From JAVBTR01 sp031556065 (GTDB lineage Bacteria > Bacillota > Clostridia > Christensenellales > Aristaeellaceae), in NCBI GenBank assembly GCA_031556065.1, contig JAVBTR010000079.1:28899-92898 (forward strand): a stretch of 64,000 nt of DNA. The letters run 5' to 3'. Shown here piece after piece: positions 9,387 to 18,051 of the stretch. A program made the translations under genes and the position numbers. The notes beneath the pieces were generated by a model that saw only the letters and a program-made list of their open reading frames with translations, was not told where the DNA came from and searched no databases. The first letter of the stretch is position 1, and each line of letters starts with the position of its first letter.

Positions 9387-10820
9387 TTGTTTAAACGGTT
9401 ATTTTCCCTGTTCATGGCAGTGATCCTGGTGGTGCTGCTTTTAATATCCGCCTTTAGCTATGTCACCATACGGAACATGAAGATCGATTCCCGAATGGCG
9501 GAGCTAAAAAAGGAAGCCCGGGAAATCGCCTATATTGCAGGGCAATCCCATTACACCAAATTTTTAGGGCAAACCACCCAGGAAAGCCTTTTGCAGTGGA
9601 AGGCCACCCAAGTCTATGAAGAGTTCGGCGCTTACATCGCCGTGGTGGACAGGCAGGGCCGGCTTTATGTAAACATGCCCATTGTAAGCCAGAACGACCC
9701 GGATTTTGCCGCCGCCCTAAATGACACCGATATGATGGGCATGCTCCGAACCGCCCTTGAAGGCCAGGATGTACAGGTACAGACCACCTTCCCCGGCACC
9801 GATGGCCTGGTGTTCATGGTAGCTGTACCCTGGATCGAAAACGAGCAGGTGCTGGGGGCTGTGTTCATTTCTACCAATGCCCAGATTATTAAAGCCTCCT
9901 ACGAATCCCTCTTTACCCAGGTGCTGGTGGTGATGCTGGTGGCGGCGTTGATCAGCTCCATCGGGGTATTCTGGTATGTCCGCCGGATTACAAAGCCACT
10001 GACAAGCATGGCCACCGCTGCCGGGCAAATGGCCATGGGGGATTTTATGGTCCGGGCCGAAATAGGGGGCCTTGAAGAGGTGGACGAGCTGGCTCAGGCC
10101 TTTAATATCATGGTGGAAAAATTAAGCGAAATTGAAAATTCCAGGCGGGAGTTCGTGGCCAATGTATCCCACGAATTAAGAAGCCCGCTGACTTCCATCC
10201 GTGGCTATATCGAAGGCATGCGGGATGGCGTGATCCCAGAATCCGAGCATGGGAAATACCTGACCATTGTTTCGGAAGAAACCCAAAGGCTTGCAAAGCT
10301 GATTACCGATCTGTTGAATTTAAGCCGTCTTGAACAGGAGGACGCTGCGCTGAATTGCGTCACTTTCGATATTAACGAAGTAATCCGCCGGGTACTGATC
10401 CTGAAAATGAACGATATCGATTTAAAAGCCATTGAGCCCCAGATCGAACTAACCGATGAACCCCTTTGGGTTTTAGCTGATCAGGACAGAGTCCAGCAGG
10501 TGATGGTGAATTTGCTGGACAACGCCATTAAGTTTACCCCTGCTAATGGGGCCATCGGCATTACGGCCCAGGAGCACGCCAAAGAGATTTCCGTTACTGT
10601 TTGGGACGATGGGGAAGGAATTTTGCCCCAGGACAGGGAACATATCTTCGACAGGTTCTTTACTGCCAACAAGGCCCATACCGCCGGAAAAGGCACGGGC
10701 CTGGGGCTTAGTATCTGCAAGCGCATTATGGAGCAGCATGGAAAGACCATTAAGCTCTTGCCCACCCATTCCGGTGCGGCCTTCCAGATCACACTTGCCA
10801 AAGGGGATAATCCAAAGTGA
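9387..10820 (+). CDS. Membrane sensor histidine kinase
   Basis: A 477-residue HisKA kinase. Transmembrane helix 1 lies at residues 8-28 and helix 2 near 177-197; the outer sensor between them is about 145 residues (dCache/CHASE-like, unassigned). HAMP follows (RRITKPLTSMATAAGQMA), then the H-box VSHELRSPLTS with His near residue 262, the N-box NLLDNAIKFTP, and the ATP lid DDGEGI and GTGLGLSI. The start is TTG at 9387 with GTGAGG eight bases upstream; no ATG gives a full first helix. It overlaps the chorismate mutase start by GTGA. The receptor ligand is unknown. Confidence 0.93.
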   Translation: MFKRLFSLFMAVILVVLLLISAFSYVTIRNMKIDSRMAELKKEAREIAYIAGQSHYTKFLGQTTQESLLQWKATQVYEEFGAYIAVVDRQGRLYVNMPIVSQNDPDFAAALNDTDMMGMLRTALEGQDVQVQTTFPGTDGLVFMVAVPWIENEQVLGAVFISTNAQIIKASYESLFTQVLVVMLVAALISSIGVFWYVRRITKPLTSMATAAGQMAMGDFMVRAEIGGLEEVDELAQAFNIMVEKLSEIENSRREFVANVSHELRSPLTSIRGYIEGMRDGVIPESEHGKYLTIVSEETQRLAKLITDLLNLSRLEQEDAALNCVTFDINEVIRRVLILKMNDIDLKAIEPQIELTDEPLWVLADQDRVQQVMVNLLDNAIKFTPANGAIGITAQEHAKEISVTVWDDGEGILPQDREHIFDRFFTANKAHTAGKGTGLGLSICKRIMEQHGKTIKLLPTHSGAAFQITLAKGDNPK

Positions 10821-11095
10821 CTCAGCTAGAAGATTTACGCCGCCAGTTAGACGCGGTAGACCGGGAAATCGTAACCCTGTTTGAAAAGCGCATGGGGGTC
10901 GCCGGACAGATCGGCCAGTACAAGCTTGAACGAGGTTTGCCAGTACTGGACACAAGCCGGGAAGAAGCCGTCCTTGCAAGCCGGGCCGCTATGTGCCAGA
11001 ATGAAACGTTGAAAAAAGATGTACAGGCGTTGTATGAGCGCATTATGGCTTTAAGCCGGGAAAAACAGGCCGCGCTTTATACAAAGGAGGTTTAG
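10817..11095 (+). CDS. Chorismate mutase, AroQ type
   Basis: A 92-residue all-helical AroQ-class chorismate mutase that converts chorismate to prephenate for phenylalanine and tyrosine synthesis. The opening LEDLRRQLDAVDREIVTLFEKRM with the conserved Arg and the later Gln/Lys-rich helices fit the family and its usual length. The start is GTG 10817, overlapping the kinase stop in GTGA. The shikimate kinase gene begins one base after its stop, so two steps of aromatic amino acid synthesis sit next to each other. AroH-type alternatives are excluded by the helical sequence. Confidence 0.87.
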   Translation: MTQLEDLRRQLDAVDREIVTLFEKRMGVAGQIGQYKLERGLPVLDTSREEAVLASRAAMCQNETLKKDVQALYERIMALSREKQAALYTKEV

Positions 11096-11096
11096 T

Positions 11097-11618
11097 ATGC
11101 TTACTCGACATATTTTTTTGATCGGCATGGCCGGTTCCGGCAAATCCAGCCTGGGCAAAAAAGTAGCCAATAAATTAGCGCTGCCCTACATCGATACCGA
11201 TAAGCGCATCAGTGAATTGGTGGGAATGAGCATCCCGGAGCTGTTTTTGGAGCAAGGGGAGCAGGCCTTTCGAAACGCGGAAACCAACTACCTGGCTTCC
11301 ATTATCGATCAGCCCAAAGCCATTGTATCCACCGGCGGCGGCTGTATTTTAAACCCCATTAACTACGAAATTATGCGTAACCACGGCATTATTATTTTAA
11401 TTGACCGGCCCCCGGAAGACATTATGCAGGATATCCGCCTTGAAACAAGACCCCTGCTCCAAGAAAAAGGCGTGGAGGAGGTACCGAAAATGTACCAGGA
11501 GCGAATCGAGCGCTACCGCAAGGCCGCCGATGTGGTGCTGGACAACGCCTATGGCTACCACAACGCTGTTTACGTATTGGAAAAGATTATTTTAAGCCGT
11601 TTTAACCTGAATGATTAA
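11097..11618 (+). CDS. aroK: Shikimate kinase
   Basis: Phosphorylates shikimate with ATP to shikimate 3-phosphate in the pre-chorismate pathway. The 173-residue product has the Walker A GMAGSGKSSLGKK, the shikimate-binding DTDKRISE (Asp pair) and the STGGGCI motif, and a RPLL lid arginine. Length is normal. It lies one base after the chorismate mutase gene, with its ribosome site AAGGAGG inside that gene's last codons. Other aro genes are not in the window. Confidence 0.93.
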   Translation: MLTRHIFLIGMAGSGKSSLGKKVANKLALPYIDTDKRISELVGMSIPELFLEQGEQAFRNAETNYLASIIDQPKAIVSTGGGCILNPINYEIMRNHGIIILIDRPPEDIMQDIRLETRPLLQEKGVEEVPKMYQERIERYRKAADVVLDNAYGYHNAVYVLEKIILSRFNLND

Positions 11619-11633
11619 GGAGGACTCTCCCCC

Positions 11634-12980
11634 TTGCAGCATAAGGATTTTCTAAAGAAGCTATTATTTTTAGCCATTCCCATCGTTTTGCAAAACCTGG
11701 TGGCCTCATCCCTGCACATTATCGATACGCTGATGATCGGCAATCTTGGCGAAGTGTATTACGCAGGGGTGACTCAGGCTAACCGCTATACCTTTGTATA
11801 CCAGCTTTTCATGTTTGGCGCAGCCTCGGGAAGCGGGATTTTTTTAAGCCAATTTTTTGGTAGCAACGATTTAAAAGCCATGAAAATGGTCCAGGGGCTT
11901 TGCCTGAAAATTTGTTTAGGCATTGCTTTCTTGTTCGCCGGGGTAGCGCTGCTGTTCCCCAAGGGTGTGATGTCTTTGTTCTTGCAGCCTGGGGACAGCC
12001 TGAATTACGGAGCCCAGTATTTGAGCATCGTAGCCGTCGGTTACCTGGTTTCCGCCTTGGATACCACCATGACCACTGCCATGAAATCGGCTCAGAAAAC
12101 CATTGTGCCCATGGTGGCGGGCATCTGCGCCATCCTTTGCAACACGGTACTGAACTATGCCCTGATCTACGGCCATTTCGGCTTTCCCGCTATGGGCGTT
12201 CAGGGGGCCGCTGTCGCCACGGTGATCGCCGCTACCCTTTCTCTGTGCATTAATGTTGGGGTCAGCTACCTAAAGCGTTATCCCTCGGCCCTTAAGCTTC
12301 GGGATTTGCGCAACCCGCCCAGGGCCTTTACCGCCGCCTTTTTTAAGCGGATCACCCCTGTTATTTTCAACGAAGGCCTTTGGGCCATGGGCATGACCAT
12401 GTATGGTATTTTTTACGGCAAGCTGGGGGATGGGGCAGTATCCGCCATTGGCATTTACCAAACGGTGGATCAACTGATGTGCACCATGATCTATGGCCTT
12501 ATGACAGCCTCCTCCATTATCGTAGGCAACACCCTGGGCAAAGGGGATAAGGACACCGCCTATGTTTACGCCAAGCGTCTTTTGGCCATTGCCACGGGCC
12601 TTGGGGTGGTGATGGGCATTGTAGTGATCTTCGCCCGGTTCCCGCTGACAAACCTGTTTAATATTTCAAACGAAACCAAACAGCTCACCCAAACCATTTT
12701 GCTCTATTCTTCCTTCTTTATCTGGGTACGAGCCTTTAACACCATCAACATCGTGGGGGTTCTGCGCTCCGGGGGAGATACCATCTTCACCATGCTGCTG
12801 GACAGCTGCTCCGCCTGGTTTGTCGGGGTACCTATGGTGGGCATCGCAGCGCTGCTGCTTAAATGGCCTATCCAATACGTATACCTTTGCTCTATGGGCG
12901 AAGAAGTGTTAAAATGTTTAGTGGGCATTCCGCGGCTTAGATCGAAAAAGTGGATGAACGTGCTGAGTAAAGGGAGTTAG
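11634..12980 (+). CDS. MATE-family efflux transporter
   Basis: A 448-residue multidrug and toxin extrusion family protein with about twelve hydrophobic helices. The opening FLAIPIVLQNLVASSLHIIDTLMIG is the classical MATE N-lobe, with the duplicated C-lobe starting near residue 235 (ITPVIFNEGLWAMGMT). Members export cationic compounds with Na+ or H+ antiport; the substrate is not predictable. The start is TTG 11634, with AAGGAGG nine bases upstream. It follows aroK after 15 bases and precedes the amino-acid-kinase gene by 5 bases. Confidence 0.91.
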   Translation: MQHKDFLKKLLFLAIPIVLQNLVASSLHIIDTLMIGNLGEVYYAGVTQANRYTFVYQLFMFGAASGSGIFLSQFFGSNDLKAMKMVQGLCLKICLGIAFLFAGVALLFPKGVMSLFLQPGDSLNYGAQYLSIVAVGYLVSALDTTMTTAMKSAQKTIVPMVAGICAILCNTVLNYALIYGHFGFPAMGVQGAAVATVIAATLSLCINVGVSYLKRYPSALKLRDLRNPPRAFTAAFFKRITPVIFNEGLWAMGMTMYGIFYGKLGDGAVSAIGIYQTVDQLMCTMIYGLMTASSIIVGNTLGKGDKDTAYVYAKRLLAIATGLGVVMGIVVIFARFPLTNLFNISNETKQLTQTILLYSSFFIWVRAFNTINIVGVLRSGGDTIFTMLLDSCSAWFVGVPMVGIAALLLKWPIQYVYLCSMGEEVLKCLVGIPRLRSKKWMNVLSKGS

Positions 12981-12985
12981 GTAAA

Positions 12986-13810
12986 ATGGATTATCAGTTT
13001 GATTTAGTGGGCAAGATCGGTTCCATGGCGCTGATCCGCAAGCAGGATAACGATATCGATTATAACATTTTCGCCCGGCTGGGAGCAGAGCTTAAGCCGG
13101 GGATGATCTTCGTCACCTCCGGCGCTACAGAAATCGGCCGGCTGGATTACATGCGCCGCACAGGCCACGAACTAACCGGGGACCCGGAGCAGGATAAGAC
13201 TGACTATGCCGCCCAGGGCCAGACCATTTTAATGGAGTGGTACCGCCGGTTTATCGCCCCGGATTATTCCGTGCGCCAGGTTTTGGTAGAGCATACCCAC
13301 TTTAACGACGCGGCCAAGCGGGAGCATCTGCAAAAGCTCTTTATCCGGGCCGCCAAGCAGGGTGCTATCCCCATTGTAAACTACAATGACCCGGTGTCCG
13401 AAGAAGAGAACCGCAAAATGGAATTGCACGACCGCCGTCAAAACGGCGAAACCGTTTATGAATGCGTGGATAACGATGAAACCGCGGCGGTGATCGCCGG
13501 GCTTGTAAAGGCCAAGACCTTGGTGCTTTTAACCTCCACCGAGGGCATCTACCAAGACCCCAAGGACCCTTCCACCCTGGTAAGAGAAGTGACAGGTCAT
13601 TCCATTGAGCAGGTGGAGCAATTGGTGCGCAAGCTCCAAGAAAACTGCATCGGTGCCAGCCGTCAGGGGGCCAATGGGGCCAGGGCCAAGCTGGAATACG
13701 CTTTAAACGCCGCCAAGAACGGCTCCACCGTCATTATTGGCCACGCAAGGCACCACTTAAGCGACCTCACCGAAGGCCGTGTCCCCTGTACGAGAATGGG
13801 TGTTAAATAA
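12986..13810 (+). CDS. Amino acid kinase family protein (UMP/glutamate-kinase-like), substrate unknown
   Basis: A 274-residue protein with the amino acid kinase fold. Visible landmarks are the N-terminal VGKIGSMALIRK, the VTSGATEIGRLDY phosphate-binding stretch, VNYNDPVS, the VDNDETAAVIAGLVKAKTLVLLTS substrate/ATP region, and the late GASRQGANGARAKLEYAL block. It lacks the PUA domain of many glutamate 5-kinases and diverges from typical PyrH, so neither ProB nor PyrH should be assigned. It ends about 80 bases before the next operon. The MATE gene lies 5 bases upstream. Confidence 0.78.
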   Translation: MDYQFDLVGKIGSMALIRKQDNDIDYNIFARLGAELKPGMIFVTSGATEIGRLDYMRRTGHELTGDPEQDKTDYAAQGQTILMEWYRRFIAPDYSVRQVLVEHTHFNDAAKREHLQKLFIRAAKQGAIPIVNYNDPVSEEENRKMELHDRRQNGETVYECVDNDETAAVIAGLVKAKTLVLLTSTEGIYQDPKDPSTLVREVTGHSIEQVEQLVRKLQENCIGASRQGANGARAKLEYALNAAKNGSTVIIGHARHHLSDLTEGRVPCTRMGVK

Positions 13811-13889
13811 CTATTTACATTTGTTACAGTCTTTTTTCCCTTTTTCAAACGTCTATTTAGAGTGTGACAAACGAAAGGAGCTGTATTTA

Positions 13890-16175
13890 ATGAAAAAATG
13901 GATAGGAATTTGTTCTTTCCTGCTGGCACTTTGCTTCGTATTCAGCGCCCTGGCAGCCCCAGGGGATAATATGCTGTTCTTCCGGGACCCTAACGCGGAT
14001 ACAAGTGAAAACATCGATTCTATGGCCGCTACCTCAAAGGGGATTTATTTGCTTAAATCCACCCTGTCGGATTATAACATCTACCAGCTGGCCTTCTACG
14101 ATTACCAAACCCAGGAAACCACCGTTCTTTTAGATGCTCTGCCCCAGCCCTATTATGTGGATGAGGAAGAGTTTAACCGCAATGGCAAGGGCAATTTTAA
14201 AGACATGATCAGCGAGCTGTTCGTGGATGGGGATACCCTTTACGCCATTAACGTTCCAGCAGGCGAAGTGTATCAGATCGCAGTGGAAAACAACACAGCC
14301 ACCAAATCCCTTGCTGGCAAGGTGGATCCGAAGGTCTTTATCAGCGAACAGGACGATTATAAGTACATGCGGCAAATCTGGGGCCTTGTGATGGAAGAAG
14401 GAAAGCTTTATGTTTCCTACTACGATTATGAGAACCAGGAAAACCCCATGGCCTTTTTGCGTTGCGATTTAGAAAAAGGCACCTATGAATCCGTAGCCAA
14501 GCTTTCCCTTATGGAAATGGTGCCTTACAAGCAGGGCCAGGTTCTGGGCCTTGTTTACGATCCTTACCACAGCTGGGATGAAGTGAACGAAAAGGCTCTC
14601 CCACGTGAAATTCACGCCATTGACCTGGCTACTGGCAAAACCACACTGATCTATTCTTCCGAAACCACTTTTGCGGGCCTGCAATATGACAAGGCAACGG
14701 ATAATATCTATTTTGCCCAGGGCAACCAGGTGCTGCGCTTAGGCGCCGACGGAAAAACGGAAAAGGTGGCTTACCTGCCTTCCTCCGATACTTACAATTG
14801 CACCGGCTCCGCCTACTCCAATGGCCTTTACACCTTTTGCAATTACAACGGCATGTCCATCCGCAATACCGATCCCCAATACCTGCCCTCCACTGTGTTA
14901 ACAGTTTACGGCGGCTATTCGGGGGATACAGAGGTGGCCTTCCTTAAAAACAACCCGGAAATCGCCTTCAATTTCCCAGAATCCTATATTAGCACAGTGG
15001 AACAGATGGCCCAGGCCATTTCCAACGATAAGGAGCTGGATATTGTACAGACCGGCGCCAACTACATGGATTTTGACGCACTGATCAAAAAAGGCTACTG
15101 CGCAGATTTGTCCGGCTACCCGGAGCTGGTGGCCCTGGTGGAAACCATGTACCCCTATTTGAAGGACTATATCATGCGGGACGGCAAGCTGTACGCTATT
15201 CCCCTGTATGCCAGCGCTTCCGGCTACGCCTATAGCAGCAGCGTATTGAAGGATGTGGATATGAGCACCGACGACCTGCCCACCAACTTCCAAGAGCTGT
15301 GCCAGTTCATTACCGACTGGAACGACGATCTAAGCTACGATTACCCGGATTACGTGCCCATGTATTACCAGGATATCCGCCGCAATACCTTTAACGATAT
15401 GTTCAGAAACTACTGCATGTATTACGAAGCCACGAACCAGGAGCTCACCTTCATGACGCCCCTTTTCAAATCCCTTCTGGCGTCCTTCGATGGCATGAAA
15501 ACCGATAACATCGATAAGGAAGGCATGTCCGAGGATGAAATGTGGTCCCGCCGCAATATCCTTGACAACTACGGCCAGGTGGTGGATTTTTCTTCCCTGA
15601 AGCCCACCGATCCTGAATCGAACTACTATATTCCCTGGACAATCAACCTTTCAAGTGATATCCCCTCCTACTATGAAACCTATGTGACACTGGCCTTTGT
15701 GAGCCCCGGTTCGAAAAACATCGACGCGGCTGCCAAGTATCTGACCTACACCCTTGAAAACATGAACCTTTACTACAAGCCCTATATTTTTTCCAACATG
15801 GAAGGCAATATTGAATCCCGCTACTTTGAACGGATGCTCAAATACTGGCAGGAGGATATCGACAGGATCAAGAAGCTAATGGAAACCGCCGATGAAAGCG
15901 AAAAGAAGGAATATGAAGAGCAGCTAAAGTATTACGAAGAAAGTCTGGCCAACCAGGACCGTTATCGCTATGAAATAACCCAGGCTGCTTTGGATTACTT
16001 TAAGGAAAACGTGGCAGACAAATGCGTGCTTTCCAGCAGCAATCCTCTTTACGGCGAAAACAGCGGCGAGATAACCCCGATTATCGACCGCTATCTGGCC
16101 AAAACCATCAACGCCGATCAAATGATCAGCGAGCTGGACAAAAAGATCAAGATGATCCAGCGAGAAAGCAAGTAG
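13890..16175 (+). CDS. Exported propeller-plus-extracellular solute-binding protein
   Basis: A 761-residue exported protein. A signal peptide (residues 1-23, LLALCFVFSALA) has no lipobox cysteine. Residues about 30-335 look like a repeated beta-propeller with blades marked by TLYAINVPAGEVYQIAVE and similar Tyr/Gly-rich strands. From about residue 340 the sequence becomes a type-1 solute-binding domain (EVAFLKNNPEIAFNFPES, DGKLYAIPLYASASGYAY) and ends in a charged helical region near 640-700. The start ATG 13890 is preceded by AAAGGAG; a longer open frame from 13779 overlaps the previous gene and lacks a ribosome site. It heads an operon of permeases without an ATPase. The same two-domain layout recurs in the BlaR1-like protein at 21114-23819. 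The ligand is unknown; sugar or peptide is possible. Confidence 0.8.
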   Translation: MKKWIGICSFLLALCFVFSALAAPGDNMLFFRDPNADTSENIDSMAATSKGIYLLKSTLSDYNIYQLAFYDYQTQETTVLLDALPQPYYVDEEEFNRNGKGNFKDMISELFVDGDTLYAINVPAGEVYQIAVENNTATKSLAGKVDPKVFISEQDDYKYMRQIWGLVMEEGKLYVSYYDYENQENPMAFLRCDLEKGTYESVAKLSLMEMVPYKQGQVLGLVYDPYHSWDEVNEKALPREIHAIDLATGKTTLIYSSETTFAGLQYDKATDNIYFAQGNQVLRLGADGKTEKVAYLPSSDTYNCTGSAYSNGLYTFCNYNGMSIRNTDPQYLPSTVLTVYGGYSGDTEVAFLKNNPEIAFNFPESYISTVEQMAQAISNDKELDIVQTGANYMDFDALIKKGYCADLSGYPELVALVETMYPYLKDYIMRDGKLYAIPLYASASGYAYSSSVLKDVDMSTDDLPTNFQELCQFITDWNDDLSYDYPDYVPMYYQDIRRNTFNDMFRNYCMYYEATNQELTFMTPLFKSLLASFDGMKTDNIDKEGMSEDEMWSRRNILDNYGQVVDFSSLKPTDPESNYYIPWTINLSSDIPSYYETYVTLAFVSPGSKNIDAAAKYLTYTLENMNLYYKPYIFSNMEGNIESRYFERMLKYWQEDIDRIKKLMETADESEKKEYEEQLKYYEESLANQDRYRYEITQAALDYFKENVADKCVLSSSNPLYGENSGEITPIIDRYLAKTINADQMISELDKKIKMIQRESK

Positions 16176-16210
16176 GTGGCTGGCGAAAAACGCTCATCTG
16201 CGGGCTCACC

Positions 16211-16281
16211 CCTCCCAATCGGATTCCTTTTGGGAGGATTGCGGGAAGCATTTTCCCTAAAAGAAAAATGCTTCCCGCAAT
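16211..16281 (+). repeat. Two tandem hairpins between solute-binding protein and permease genes
   Basis: A 7-bp stem (16211-16217 with 16231-16237) is followed directly by a 17-bp perfect stem (16238-16254 with 16265-16281) with a 10-base loop. There is no clear T tail. Such hairpins after solute-binding-protein genes usually cut or protect the mRNA so that more binding protein than permease is made; this is inferred here. Confidence 0.75.
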
Positions 16282-16303
16282 ACCCAATACAAAGGAGGAA
16301 GAT

Positions 16304-17152
16304 ATGTTTCGCCGTCACAAATCGGTTATACTGTTTCTGCTTCCGGGGCTTTTAGGCATTTCCATTTTTTATGTATTCCCCTTTTTTCGGGGAATCTATT
16401 TCAGTTTAACAGACGGCAGTTTTTACAACCGCTTCGTAGGGTTTGATAATTACATGAGGGTATGGAAGAACGAGGCGTTTCAGGAGGGGCTTGTGACCAC
16501 GCTTAAGCTAAGCATGATCTGCACGCCGCTGATCTGGATGTTTTCGTTTATCCTTTCCTTCATGCTTAAATATGTTCGTGAAAGAAGCACATTCTACCGC
16601 AATGTGCTCCTTTTGCCGTATCTGCTGCCTTCCTCGGCGCTGCTGATTATCTGGCAATTGCTGTTCGATTACGGCGGGCCTGTTAACCGGCTGATAGCCG
16701 CCTTTGGTTCCGGGCGAATCCTTTGGCTGGAATCAGAATACCTGGTGGTACCCATTGTACTGATGTATATTTGGAAGAACCTGGGCTTTTCCGTGGTGCT
16801 GTTTTCCGCGGCGCTGCAATCGGTGCCGGAATCGCTGTACGAATACGCCAGCCTGGATGGAGCCAGCGCCGCCCGGCAGGCCTTTAGCATCACTTTGCCT
16901 CAGATCATGCCTACGGCCTTCCTGGTGTTCGTTCTGGCCTGGGTAAACGCCTTTAAAATTTTCAAGGAAGTGTACTTCATCGGCGGCGCTTACGGCGATG
17001 TGTATACCCTGCAGCACTTTATGAACAACCGTTTTGCCAAGCTTGAATACCAGGACGTGACCACCGCCGCCTATTCCTTCGCGGTGATTGTTATTTTCCT
17101 TTTCGGGCTGATGTATCTGACCAAAGCGGTACGATCCCCTAACGAGGCATAG
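16304..17152 (+). CDS. ABC transporter permease, MalF/LplB type
   Basis: A 282-residue inner membrane permease with six hydrophobic segments, starting FLLPGLLGISIFYVFPFF. The EAA loop, where the ATPase docks, is visible as EYASLDGASAARQAFSITLP around residues 180-200. It imports, with its MalG-type partner, whatever the upstream binding protein delivers. I chose ATG 16304 because AAAGGAGG precedes it by 6 bases; an in-frame upstream extension to 16022 lies inside the binding-protein gene and the hairpin spacer. No ATPase gene is in this operon. Confidence 0.9.
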   Translation: MFRRHKSVILFLLPGLLGISIFYVFPFFRGIYFSLTDGSFYNRFVGFDNYMRVWKNEAFQEGLVTTLKLSMICTPLIWMFSFILSFMLKYVRERSTFYRNVLLLPYLLPSSALLIIWQLLFDYGGPVNRLIAAFGSGRILWLESEYLVVPIVLMYIWKNLGFSVVLFSAALQSVPESLYEYASLDGASAARQAFSITLPQIMPTAFLVFVLAWVNAFKIFKEVYFIGGAYGDVYTLQHFMNNRFAKLEYQDVTTAAYSFAVIVIFLFGLMYLTKAVRSPNEA

Positions 17153-17166
17153 AAAGGAGTTCGCCG

Positions 17167-18039
17167 ATGTCTAAAATAGATAAAAACCGTCTAACCTTTG
17201 GCAAGCTTCTTTGTCTGGCCATTTTAAGCGTGATCGCCGTGGTGATCCTGATCCCCATTGTGTTTACATTCCTTTATTCCTTCTTTCCTCCAACGGAAAT
17301 CAAGAGCTATCTAGGTCTTCGTAACAGCTACGATGAAAGCAAGTGGCTGGAAATTCTCTTTTCCCCCCAGATGTTTTCCGTTCGCCAGTATTACACCATA
17401 CTGATCGAGGTGCCCAAATATTTGCAGCTGTTTATGAACTCCATTATGTATACCAGCGCCATATTGCTGGGCCAGGCACTGGTGATCCCGCTGATGGCCT
17501 ATGGCCTGAGCCGGTTTTACTTCTGGGGCCGGGATGCACTGTTTTTCATGATCCTGATTCTCATGCTCATGCCCTTTCAGGTGACCATGGCCCCTAGTGT
17601 GGAAACGCTGAACTTTCTTCACCTGATGGACACCCCCTGGGCGGTGATCATGCCCATGTGGTTTTCGCCTTTTTACATATTCCTTTTAAGGCAATACATG
17701 GTTACCTTGCCAAACGAACTGATCGAGGCCGGCCGCATCGATGGCGCAGGCACCTTCCGCTGCTTCGCTCATGTGATTCTTCCTGTGTGCCGCCCTATCT
17801 TGGGCGCAGCGGCCGCCTTGAGCTTTGCCGATTGCTGGAACCTGGTAGAACAGCCCTTGTCCTTCCTGGCCAAGGTGCCCAATCTCCAGCCCCTGTCGGT
17901 GATGTTCAACCAGATTTCAGAAGAGGGGGCGGACGTGGCTTTTGCCGGGGCGGCATTGTACATCCTGCCCACACTTTTAATCTATTTCTACTTCCAGGAG
18001 GATATCCTCATGGGCATTCAATTAAGCGAACTGAAGTAA
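17167..18039 (+). CDS. ABC transporter permease, MalG type
   Basis: A 290-residue partner permease with six membrane segments and the EAA loop EAGRIDGAGTFRCFAHVILP near residue 183-203. It follows the first permease by 14 bases with AAAGGAG at its start. In the family these two subunits form the transmembrane pore and pair with a shared MsmX/MalK-type ATPase, which must be encoded elsewhere because none is present in this window. The C-terminus QEDILMGIQLSELK resembles the usual MalG end, which is short and cytosolic. Confidence 0.9.
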   Translation: MSKIDKNRLTFGKLLCLAILSVIAVVILIPIVFTFLYSFFPPTEIKSYLGLRNSYDESKWLEILFSPQMFSVRQYYTILIEVPKYLQLFMNSIMYTSAILLGQALVIPLMAYGLSRFYFWGRDALFFMILILMLMPFQVTMAPSVETLNFLHLMDTPWAVIMPMWFSPFYIFLLRQYMVTLPNELIEAGRIDGAGTFRCFAHVILPVCRPILGAAAALSFADCWNLVEQPLSFLAKVPNLQPLSVMFNQISEEGADVAFAGAALYILPTLLIYFYFQEDILMGIQLSELK

Positions 18040-18051
18040 GGAGCGATGGCT

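Noticed and set aside
8582..9415. Open frame on the minus strand across the response regulator
   Set aside because: Antisense to a response regulator with all catalytic residues; no ribosome site.
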